A stretch of 64,000 nt of DNA, taken from contig NZ_JAQPCN010000004.1 in NCBI RefSeq assembly GCF_028464225.1, positions 62,001-126,000 of the forward strand. Reading direction: 5' to 3'. The stretch is from Zeaxanthinibacter sp. PT1 (lineage in GTDB: Bacteria > Bacteroidota > Bacteroidia > Flavobacteriales > Flavobacteriaceae). The position numbers and the translations under genes are program-made. Under the pieces are notes generated by a model. That model was given only the letters and a program-made list of their open reading frames with translations, had not been told where the DNA came from and did no database searches. Shown here piece by piece: positions 37,972 to 45,399 of this stretch (position 1 is the first letter of the stretch; every line of letters begins with the position of its first letter).

Positions 37972-38547
37972 ATGTCAGATAAAACATACCAGATCGGGCT
38001 AAGTCCCGTGACTTTAGAAACAGCAGATGAGAAACAGAAAAATATCCTTGAACAGGCTAAAAAAGCCAATGGGATGATTCCTAATATGTATAACAATATG
38101 GTGAACCTCCCCGGTTTACAGGAAACTTATGACCTGGGATACCAGAAGTTCAGGAGTGAAAGTGGATTTACCCCGGCAGAACAAGAAGTTGTTTTTATAA
38201 CGCTGAGTGTTGACAATGGTTGTAACTACTGTACAGCAGCACATAGCTTTATAGCGGACAAAATGTCTAAAACTCCAGAGGAAGTAACCGATGCCATCAG
38301 GGACGGAAAAGAAATTCCGGGGGAAAAATATGCAGCCTTGGTTAAGTTCACCAAGATTATGAACAGGAGTAAGGGTAATCCTAGTCCTTCAGAGGCCCGT
38401 GAATTCCTGGCTGCTGGATTCAGAGAGAAACAAATTCTGGCGATCATCCTTGCACAGAGTGTTAAGACGATCAGTAACTACTCTAATCACATCTTCCATA
38501 CGGAAGTTGATGATGCTTTCAGCAGTAGGAAAGTTACTGAGGGGTAG
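37972..38547 (+). CDS. Carboxymuconolactone decarboxylase/AhpD-like protein
   Basis: The 191-residue protein has the AhpD-type redox motif CNYCTAAHS (about residues 84-92) with the conserved Glu upstream in FTPAEQEVVFITLSVDNG. Such proteins are alkylhydroperoxidase-like and use the CxxC pair and the following His. No signal peptide is present. It is a single-gene unit between two terminators; expression under oxidative stress would be plausible but no regulatory site was seen. Confidence 0.9.
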   Translation: MSDKTYQIGLSPVTLETADEKQKNILEQAKKANGMIPNMYNNMVNLPGLQETYDLGYQKFRSESGFTPAEQEVVFITLSVDNGCNYCTAAHSFIADKMSKTPEEVTDAIRDGKEIPGEKYAALVKFTKIMNRSKGNPSPSEAREFLAAGFREKQILAIILAQSVKTISNYSNHIFHTEVDDAFSSRKVTEG

Positions 38548-38575
38548 GATAAAATCAACAGATTTCAGCATCTTG

Positions 38576-38611
38576 ATCCATCCACTTATTCTGTGGATGG
38601 ATTTTTTTTTT
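38576..38611 (+). terminator. Rho-independent terminator after the AhpD-like gene
   Basis: Perfect ten-pair stem ATCCATCCAC/GTGGATGGAT with a seven-base loop and a run of T residues. Confidence 0.93.
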
Positions 38612-38752
38612 GCTCCGACAGATTTGCGCCCAATGAAAGGTCCGTTATGGCGTTCTTCTGAGTACATTCATCTTATGACTTTTGAAAACTCCAAGTCGTT
38701 GAATTGTATTGTCTTATCTTGTCGTTTTTCGTATTTTTAAATAAAAACTGCA

Positions 38753-40489
38753 ATGAAATCTTTATATCTCACCCTTTTATTCCTCGCAGTCATGCCGCTG
38801 GTTTATGCTGTGGAGGAGGACCGAATCATTAAAGGCAGGGTTACAGACGGATCAGCGGCGCTCCCGGGTGCTGAAGTACAGGTAGAGAATTCGGACAGGC
38901 TAGCCGTGACCGACGAACAAGGGTATTACCAGATCCGTGCAGCTGTGGGAGATATCCTTACCTTCAGCTATACCGGTTTTGAGACCAGGAGGATTTATGT
39001 AGAGGACGTAACCCGGATCGTGAATGTTGACCTATTAGTAGAATACAAAGAATTAGGAGGTATTACCATTACAGGCAGTCAACGTAAAAAGAGTAAGAAT
39101 ACCAAGGACGATTATTATTACGACAAGGAAATGCTCTGGACCGCATTTGGGTATAAAGACCAGAGGGCTTTCAGCGGGAATGTCAGGTTTCTGTACGATG
39201 ACCAGATGACCAGTGCTGCACTCTGTGTGCTAGATATTCTCCGGAACCAGTTCCCCGGTGTTTCTATCAGGGGAAATTGTTCCAGTGGCGGCAGCGTGCA
39301 GATTCGCGGAGGCAGCTCTATCAGCAATGATACCCCGGCCATATTTGATGTAGATGGACAGGTGTTTACCGACACGCCGGTATGGATCAACCCTAATAAC
39401 ATTAAGAGGATCGCGGTGCTGAATAACCTGAACATGACCATACCCTATGGCGCAGCCGGGAATGGCGGGGTCATCGTGATCAATACCAATGTCAGCGGGG
39501 TCACGCCGGGAATGCTTGAACGCCCGGACCCCATGCGGTTTAATCGTCAACTGTATGATGAAGAGCAAGTGTTAACACAAGATGCGCTCCTAAACAACGC
39601 CCCGGAATATCTTAAGGCTTTATACCAGAGCAACTCCTTTGACGAGGCCCGCAGTACATTGGAAGCTTACCGGGAAGTCTATAAGTCCTACCCGTACTTC
39701 TACCTGGATGCCATGGATTATTTCTTATCGAATTGGAAGAATAAGCAATTTGCTACAGACCTGATGGCTGAGAATTCCGGAATATTCGATGGTAATCCTG
39801 TATTACTGAAAGCGGCCGCATACCTCTATGAAAAACATGGGTTATCGGCAGAAGCCAATGTGCTGTACAAGAAGATTTACAGCTTAAGGACAAGGTATCC
39901 ACAGTCATACCTGGACCTGGCCCACAGCTATCATTCTACCGGGGAAACCGCCAGGGCAGCTTCTCTGTTATTAAGATTAGGCTCGCTATCACATCAAGGA
40001 TTGATCCGTACGGATACCGTGGAGTTCAATCAATTCTATGAACGAGAATTACTGGCATTTTATGAGGTTAACGATAAGATTTCTCTCGGTCCCGGCCTGA
40101 AGAAACGCCTGAGAGAAGAAAATGAATCCTACCTCGGGGCTAAGCGAATCGTACTGGAGTGGAACGATAGTGAAGCGGAATTCGAAGTGCAGTTTGTGAA
40201 TCCTAATAAACAGGTCTACGAATGGGTTCACAGCGCTACAGCAGATCGTGACCTGATCCTTAACGAGCAATTATATGGCTGGTCTTCCAAGGATTTCTTC
40301 CTGGATGATACCCTCAACGGTAACTGGCTGATCAATGTTCGTTACCTGGGGAACAGGGCGGGGACACAGAGTTACCTGAAAGCTACTTTTTACAATGATT
40401 ACGGGCTGCCATCACAAAGTCAGAGGGAATATGTGCTAACATTAAGGGTAAAGGGAGCCGGGCAGCAGCTTGCACAATTTGGAAATTAA
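38753..40489 (+). CDS. CarboxypepD_reg-like and TonB-plug domain protein lacking a beta-barrel
   Basis: The 578-residue exported protein starts with a signal peptide (YLTLLFLAVMPLVYA), then a carboxypeptidase regulatory-like domain (IIKGRVTDGSAALPGAEVQV) and a plug-like domain with VQIRGGSSISNDTPAIFDVDG and GAAGNGGVIVINTN, just as at the start of SusC proteins. The barrel of roughly 700 residues is absent; instead there is a helical TPR-like part (about 280-430) and a C-terminal beta domain. No frameshift or remnant barrel follows, so it appears to be a complete protein. The role is unknown. Confidence 0.85.
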   Translation: MKSLYLTLLFLAVMPLVYAVEEDRIIKGRVTDGSAALPGAEVQVENSDRLAVTDEQGYYQIRAAVGDILTFSYTGFETRRIYVEDVTRIVNVDLLVEYKELGGITITGSQRKKSKNTKDDYYYDKEMLWTAFGYKDQRAFSGNVRFLYDDQMTSAALCVLDILRNQFPGVSIRGNCSSGGSVQIRGGSSISNDTPAIFDVDGQVFTDTPVWINPNNIKRIAVLNNLNMTIPYGAAGNGGVIVINTNVSGVTPGMLERPDPMRFNRQLYDEEQVLTQDALLNNAPEYLKALYQSNSFDEARSTLEAYREVYKSYPYFYLDAMDYFLSNWKNKQFATDLMAENSGIFDGNPVLLKAAAYLYEKHGLSAEANVLYKKIYSLRTRYPQSYLDLAHSYHSTGETARAASLLLRLGSLSHQGLIRTDTVEFNQFYERELLAFYEVNDKISLGPGLKKRLREENESYLGAKRIVLEWNDSEAEFEVQFVNPNKQVYEWVHSATADRDLILNEQLYGWSSKDFFLDDTLNGNWLINVRYLGNRAGTQSYLKATFYNDYGLPSQSQREYVLTLRVKGAGQQLAQFGN

Positions 40490-40631
40490 AAGACTTCCCA
40501 ATTTTTAGGAATTTGCTCAGGTAGCAGTATCAACCTGAAATTTTACGTGCATTATGTACTTGGTAAACAGCGATTAAACAACCAACACTAAATTTATACA
40601 GGGAGGATAGAGAAATTACCTTAAACTTTAT

Positions 40632-40639
40632 TAATTTTG
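40632..40639 (+). promoter_or_regulatory. -7 element of the tRNA-Pro promoter
   Basis: TAATTTTG fits TAnnTTTG and ends 11 bases before the mature tRNA 5' end, a normal distance for a short tRNA leader. Confidence 0.6.
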
Positions 40640-40650
40640 CCACCTCCTTA

Positions 40651-40727
40651 CGGGATGTGGCGCAGTCTGGTAGCGTACGCGCATGGGGTGCGCGTGGTCG
40701 CAGGTTCAAATCCTGTCATCCCGACCA
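40651..40727 (+). tRNA. tRNA-Pro (anticodon GGG)
   Basis: The 77-base gene folds into a cloverleaf: acceptor CGGGATG/CATCCCG, anticodon stem CGCGC/GCGCG around ATGGGGT with GGG at 40685-40687, T loop GGTTCAAAT, and an encoded CCA end. It is the only RNA gene I can support and stands exactly at the start of the repeat-rich junction with the alginate island. Confidence 0.96.
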
Positions 40728-40732
40728 AGCGG

Positions 40733-40765
40733 AAAAGTGATTTGCGAAAGCAAATCACTTTTTTT
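40733..40765 (+). terminator. Terminator of the tRNA-Pro gene
   Basis: A 13-pair stem (AAAAGTGATTTGC/GCAAATCACTTTT) closed by a GAAA tetraloop and followed by T residues, six bases after the tRNA. Confidence 0.92.
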
Positions 40766-40839
40766 ATTCCCCAAATGGAGCCAAACGCAGTTTGAGCGAA
40801 CATGGGGGAATAAAAAAGGCATGAAGGCGGAAGCCTTCA
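40764..40839 (+). other. Two further hairpins behind the tRNA
   Basis: A nested hairpin has outer arms TTATTCCCC (40764-40772) and GGGGAATAA (40805-40813) and inner arms CAAAC/GTTTG. A second hairpin TGAAGGC-GGAA-GCCTTCA lies at 40822-40839. Neither is followed by a proper T tract, so both are structural features of unknown use. Confidence 0.6.
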
Positions 40840-40974
40840 CTTTTCCATTTGCACTGAGGGTTTATTAGGATTCTCTAAATCCTGTGATTTTAGTAGGCAG
40901 TCTTCAGTGAGCAGTAAGCAGAAACGAATTCATGCGTGTATAAAAAACTCGTCTCTCCGATTTCTTGATCAGCA

Positions 40975-42538
40975 ACTGCAAGGATCTTGCAGTGAAGTCT
41001 GCTAACTTTCGAGCGGGGCGGGACTTGCAGGCCCCCGGAATTTAATGCCACCGTGAGCGTATTTCTCCTTTGGAATAGAAAGATGGATGTTGACCACCCT
41101 ACAGATCTTCATTTGTCCCTATGTCCCTGTGTACCTATGTAACTAAAAGAACTGCAAGCTTCCTGCAGTGTAGGGGATTAACTTTAGAGCGGGGCGGGGT
41201 TTGGACCCCCTGGTGTTTTAGTAGGCAATTGGCAGTAGGCAGTTGGCGGTAGGCAGTAAGCAGAAACGAATTCATGCGTGTATAAAAAACTCGTCTCTCC
41301 GATTTCTTGATCAGCAACTGCAAGGATCTTGCAGTGAAGTCTGCTAACTTTCGAGCGGGGCGGGACTTGCAGGCCCCCGGAATTTAATGCCACCGTGAGC
41401 GTATTTCTCCTTTGGAATAGAAAGATGGATGTGGACAACCCTAGGGATCTTCATTTGTCCCTATGTCCCTGTGTACCTATGTAACTAAAAGAACTGCAAG
41501 CTTTCTGCAGTGTCGGGGATTAACTTTAGAGCGGGGTGGGGTTTAGACCCCGGAATTTTAATAAGCAGCTGGCAGTCTTCAGGGGGCAGTCTTCAGAAAC
41601 GAATTCATGCGTGTATAAAAAACTCGTCTCTCCGATTTTTTGATCAGACTCTTCAAGGATCTTGCAGTGAAGTCTGCTAACTTTCGAGCGGGGCGGGACT
41701 TGCAGGCCCCTGGAATTTAATGCCATCGTGAGCGTATTTCTCCTTTGGAATAGAAAGATGGATGTTGACCACCCTACAGATCTTCATTTGTTCCTATGTC
41801 CCTGTGTACCTATTTAACGAATAGAATTGCAAGCTTCCTGCAGTGAATAGGCCTAACTTGAACTCGGGGCGGGGTTTTAGCCCCCTGTTATTTTAGTAGG
41901 CAGTTGGCGGTAGGCAGTGCAAAAACTTGCCAATGTTATTGATATCATTGTCCTACACTAATATATCACACTGCAAGCTTTATGCAGTGTGGTCTGCTAA
42001 TTTTCGAGCGGGGCGGGACTTGCAGGCCCCCGGAATTTAATGCCACCGTGAGCGTATTTCTCCTTTGGAATAGAAAGATGGATGTGGACCATCCTACAGA
42101 TCTTCATTTGTCCCTATGTCCCTGTGTACCTATGTAACTAATAGAACTGCAAGCTTCCTGCAGTGTCGGGGATTAACTTTAGAGCGGGGCGGGGTGAAGA
42201 CCCCGAAATTTTAGTTAGTAGCTGGCAGTCTTCAGTGAGCAGTAAGCAGAAACGAATTCATGGGTGTTCAAAAAACTGGTCTCTCCGATTTTTTGATCAG
42301 CAACTGCAAGGATTTTGCAGTGTAGTCTGCTAACTTGAAAGCGGGGCGGGACTTGCAGGCCCCTGGAATTTAATGCTACCGTGAGCGTATATCTTCTTTG
42401 GAATAGAAAGATGTATGTGGACAACCCTACAGATCTTCATTTGTCCCTATGTCCCTGTGTACCTATGTAACTAAAAGAACTGCAAGCTTTCTGCAGTGTC
42501 GTGGATTAAATTTAGAGCGGGGTGGGGTTTAGACCCCC
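40975..42538. repeat. Five A-B modules of the array
   Basis: A cores (8-base arms with GAT loop, GC hairpin GGGGC...GCCCC) and B cores (ACTGCA...TGCAGT, GGGG...CCCC) alternate as modules 40975-41210, 41317-41551, 41648-41885, 41970-42204 and 42303-42538. A-to-B start distance is 176 bases in four modules and 178 in one, while B-to-next-A distance varies from 144 to 166. The 115-base stretch inside each module is well conserved; the outer linker is a variable GCAGT-type tract. Confidence 0.88.
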
Positions 42539-42555
42539 GGGTATTTAAGTAGATA

Positions 42556-42590
42556 GCTTGCCCGAATAGGCCAAAGGCCTGGGCGGGTTG
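42556..42590. repeat. 35-base palindromic insert, copy 1
   Basis: The core arms AGGCC and GGCCT around AAA, with outer GCCC and GGGC, lie in the linker between cores 10 and 11. It is identical to the copy at 43041 and accounts for the larger spacing there. Confidence 0.85.
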
Positions 42591-42662
42591 ACAGTGGGCA
42601 GCAAGCAGGAATAAATTCATTGGTATTCACAAAACTCATCTCTCAGGGTTTTTTAATCATCT

Positions 42663-43204
42663 GCTGCAAGGTTCTTGCAGTATAAAAAGTTAACTTTTTA
42701 ATGGGGAGGGGTTAGGAACCCCGGTTTTTAGTTGGTAGCTTTCAGCGTGCACTATTCAGTTCGAAGTATGCCTGGATAAAACCAAATACGCTCTCAAATT
42801 TTTTTTGATCACTCACTGCAAGGTTCTTGCAGTCTGTTAACTTTAGAGCGGGGCAGGGTTTGGACCCCCCTGGTGTTTTAGTAGACAGTCTACAGTGGGC
42901 AGCAAGCAGGAATAAATTCGTTGGTATTCATAAAACTCATCTCTTAGGTTTTTTTAATCATCTGCTGCAAGGTTCTTGCAGTACAAAAAGTTAACTTTTA
43001 ATCGGGGCGGGGTTAAGAGCCCCGGGTATTTTAGTTGACAGCTTGCCCGAATAGGCCAAAGGCCTGGGCGGGTTGGCAGTGGGCAGTACGCAGGAATGAA
43101 TTCATGGGTGTCCACAAAACTATTCTCTCACATTTTTTGATCAGCTACTGCAAATTACATGCAGTATAAACAATTAACTTATAAGCCGGGCGGGGTTTAG
43201 ACCT
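42663..43204. repeat. Four single C-type units of the array
   Basis: Cores at 42663-42722, 42815-42870, 42964-43023 and 43147-43204 have a GTT loop in the first palindrome (the last is degenerate) and no A-B alternation. Spacings are 152, 149 and 183 bases. The last GC hairpin has decayed, and a still weaker remnant may lie near 43400-43470. Confidence 0.8.
43041..43075. repeat. 35-base palindromic insert, copy 2
   Basis: Identical in all 35 bases to 42556-42590, in the same orientation, between cores 13 and 14. Confidence 0.85.
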
Positions 43205-43210
43205 TTTAGT

Positions 43211-43586
43211 ATGAAATTCATTTTAAAATCAAATTTCTACAAATGAATCCAAACTTACATAGCGTGGCCAAGGGGATTGAGATCCAAATTTCGAGATAAT
43301 AAGTGGGGATAAAATATAATAAACAGGAGCTTCACTTATAGGTTGACCATACATCAAACCTTGAACCTCGAACCTTGAATTAGCCGGTTTCCCTACATGT
43401 TTACTGCATTGAGTCGGTTTATCTTCAGGTTGGGGCGGGTTTAGTAGCCGCGGTTTCGCAGGTCCTGGAAAAAATAATCCCGTTGATGAAACTGCAGGTG
43501 CAAGGCAGTTGAGCAGTCTTATTTATTTACCAGGAATATGAAAATAATATATGTGTTATGATTGACCATGAGAATCTGATGAGCTT
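43211..43586. other. Decayed repeat edge without a gene
   Basis: The stretch holds a short direct repeat of the type CTTGAACCTCGAACCTTGAA and a faint trace of a further array core (TTGGGGCGGGTTT near 43429). I see no frame, RNA or promoter that I can support. It is the 3' flank of the minus-strand RraA-like gene. Confidence 0.4.
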
Positions 43587-44306
43587 CTATAGATCTTTAT
43601 GTTCTTGCCATTTTTGAAATTCTGCCTGCACTCCCTTAGCTGTCGGTGGATAGAGTCCGATAACAGAGCTGCCCGCACGGACCTTTTCCATAACGAAATC
43701 CTCAAATTCGGTCATTGTAAGGCATTCATCCGCCACTGTTTCAACCATATGTTGTGGGATGACCATCACCCCGTCTTCATCACCCATGATATAATCCCCG
43801 GGAAAAACAGCCACCCCACCGCAACCTATAGGGTCATTGATCGCGATGGCCTGGTGCAGCGTAAGATTGGTGGGCGCCGAGGGTTGTACGTGAAAGGAAG
43901 GCATGTTTAACTGCGCTATTTCTTCAGAATCCCTAAATCCGCCATCGGTTACCAAACCCGCTACACCTCGTTGCATCAAGCGTGTGGCCAAAATGGAACC
44001 TGCCGATGCTGCCCTCGGATCTTGCCTGCTATCAATTACCAGAACTTGGCCAGCCGGGCATTCCTCCACAGCAACACGCTGCAGGTGTTTTGGGTCTTTA
44101 AATACTTTGATGGGATTCAAGTCTTCCCGGGCCGGGATATAACGTAAAGTATATGCCTGCCCCACCATGGGTACAGACATTTTTTTCAGGGGAAAAACGT
44201 TTTGAATATATTGATTTCTAAGTCCTTTTTTAAAAAGACAGGTCGCGACAGTGGCCGTACTTACCTTTTGTAGTTTCTCGATTGTTGTTTTTGACTGGTT
44301 TGCCAT
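43587..44306 (-). CDS. RraA / HMG-aldolase family protein
   Basis: The 239-residue protein contains VIDSRQDPRAASAGSILATR and GVAGLVTDGGFRDSEEI. In class II HMG/CHA aldolases the Arg and Asp of this DG-x-RD motif bind pyruvate and the metal; both are kept. RraA proper only inhibits RNase E, so sequence alone does not separate the two roles. It follows a Tat-exported TIM-barrel gene by 13 bases and faces the alginate lyase operon, which fits a role in splitting or decarboxylating a keto-acid from uronate breakdown (inference). Confidence 0.85.
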   Translation of the reverse strand: MANQSKTTIEKLQKVSTATVATCLFKKGLRNQYIQNVFPLKKMSVPMVGQAYTLRYIPAREDLNPIKVFKDPKHLQRVAVEECPAGQVLVIDSRQDPRAASAGSILATRLMQRGVAGLVTDGGFRDSEEIAQLNMPSFHVQPSAPTNLTLHQAIAINDPIGCGGVAVFPGDYIMGDEDGVMVIPQHMVETVADECLTMTEFEDFVMEKVRAGSSVIGLYPPTAKGVQAEFQKWQEHKDL

Positions 44307-44319
44307 AGTTGTATTTTGT

Positions 44320-45285
44320 TTATGCTTGTTCCCAGGTTGTTCTGAGAAAATTAAGATCGGTCTTCATATGTCTGAAAATTTCTGTTCTTTCCATACTTAC
44401 AGTGTTCAATCCTTTTTCTGCCCCTCCTAAATAATATTCTAGGTGTAAGGAGATAGGTACGTTGATCTGGTATTGCTTCAATAAGGAAAAAAAGCGCTTA
44501 AAGTCGACCATACCTTTACCTAGAGGTGTATTAACCGGCTGCCACTTTCCATTTACTTGACCCCATTTAAAATCTTTAATTACGATGGACTTGATATGAG
44601 GTTGCACAAGCCGTAATCCTAGCTCCCAGCTTTGACTTCCTTCAACTACCGCATGCCGGATGTCGTACTGCATACCCATATGTGTATTTTGGGTTTTTTT
44701 CAGGATCTGTGGTATATCCCAGACAGGGGCGCCTACGTGTGCACCTGAATGGTTCTGGTAGCATCCAATGAGTCCCAGATCTCTGTTGATGGTTTCAAGC
44801 TCCCTGAAATGACCGGCGAACTTTTCCTGAGCTTCGGAAATTGCGATATCATCAGGATATTTCAGCCATCCCGTCCTGTAATGTGTAATTCCCAATCGAC
44901 TTGCTGTTTCCAGTACCCTCAGTTGTTGCGTATTGGAAGCATCCAGTATACTTGTCGTCATCATTCCCGGTTGCAAGTCATAATTTTCCATGGCTTTTAC
45001 GGCCTTCGGCAATTCTTCCAGCACCTGGCCGGGATCAATATGTCCGCCAGATCTTACGGTTAAATCCAGACCATCAAATCCCATCTCTGCAGCTGCCTCA
45101 GACATCTCCATGTAATTTAAAAATTGCAAATGCTTGGAAAATAGATAGACCTTGATGGGTGCGGATTCTGAAATGATAAATTCCGGGAGGGATTTTGCAA
45201 AACTTAATAATGGAATACCCCCTAAAGCCATAGCGGTTAGCTTAGAAAATTTCCTTCTTGTAATCTCTATATTTTTACACGGCAT
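44320..45285 (-). CDS. Sugar phosphate isomerase/epimerase family protein with Tat signal
   Basis: The 321-residue protein begins with a twin-arginine signal (TRRKFSKLTAMALGGIPLL), followed by an AP-endonuclease-2 type TIM barrel: GFDGLDLTVRSGGHIDP, GCYQNHSGAHVG, MQYDIRHAVVEG, SIVIKDFKWG and a C-terminal HLEYYLGG carrying a probable metal-binding Glu. Export suggests action on periplasmic sugars. It is the first gene of the minus-strand pair, divergent from the PL6 gene, and shares the 114-base control region with the operator at 45347. Confidence 0.87.
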   Translation of the reverse strand: MPCKNIEITRRKFSKLTAMALGGIPLLSFAKSLPEFIISESAPIKVYLFSKHLQFLNYMEMSEAAAEMGFDGLDLTVRSGGHIDPGQVLEELPKAVKAMENYDLQPGMMTTSILDASNTQQLRVLETASRLGITHYRTGWLKYPDDIAISEAQEKFAGHFRELETINRDLGLIGCYQNHSGAHVGAPVWDIPQILKKTQNTHMGMQYDIRHAVVEGSQSWELGLRLVQPHIKSIVIKDFKWGQVNGKWQPVNTPLGKGMVDFKRFFSLLKQYQINVPISLHLEYYLGGAEKGLNTVSMERTEIFRHMKTDLNFLRTTWEQA

Positions 45286-45346
45286 TTTTTAATGATAAGA
45301 TAAAATTTGAGCCAAAAATTTGGCGGTCTTACAAATATAGTTATTT

Positions 45347-45372
45347 TTGGTAAACCAAACTGGTTAACCAAT
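45347..45372. promoter_or_regulatory. GntR-type operator 1 (before PL6 and the divergent isomerase gene)
   Basis: Two palindromic half-sites, TGGTAAACCA and TGGTTAACCA, are separated by AAC and flanked by TT/AA. The same design recurs at 48848, 52655 and 60350. It lies 28 bases before the PL6 ATG and could act on both divergent genes. Confidence 0.8.
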
Positions 45373-45399
45373 TATAAAGCAAGTCAATTTATTATTTGT

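Larger units (their letters stand above)
40887..43210. repeat. Non-coding array of 14 double-hairpin (REP/BIME-like) units
   Basis: Every unit has an imperfect palindrome ACTGCAAG-n-CTTGCAGT or similar, usually a TTAACTTT-like link, and a GC hairpin (GGGGCGGGG...CCCC). Core starts: 40975, 41151, 41317, 41493, 41648, 41826, 41970, 42146, 42303, 42479, 42663, 42815, 42964 and 43147. The hairpin arms change together between copies (GGGGC/GCCCC, GGGG/CCCC, GGGGTT/AACCCC), so structure seems conserved. Between them lie tracts built from GCAGT words. No protein is supported: short frames such as 41184-41438 on minus are just repeat translations. Likeness to REP elements mobilised by RAYT transposases is an inference; no transposase is in the window. 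Confidence 0.9.

Noticed and set aside
40764-40813. Nested hairpin after the tRNA as a second terminator
   Set aside because: It is followed by A residues on the plus strand and has no T tract for the minus strand either.
41135-42424. Short minus-strand frames in the array (60-84 codons) with similar translations
   Set aside because: They repeat because the DNA repeats; they have no ribosome sites, no fixed start and no protein family, and stop codons differ between copies.
40887-43210. CRISPR array
   Set aside because: Cores are about 60 bases, not identical, and the stretches between them are conserved instead of unique; no cas genes are present.
40887-43210. Integron attC array
   Set aside because: TTAAC occurs near the hairpins, but paired GTTRRRY/RYYYAAC boxes and cassette-sized open frames are missing, and no integrase is seen.
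45307-45399. Longer N-terminus for the PL6 lyase
   Set aside because: It would run through the operator and bury the signal peptide; the ATG at 45400 gives a clean lipoprotein signal.
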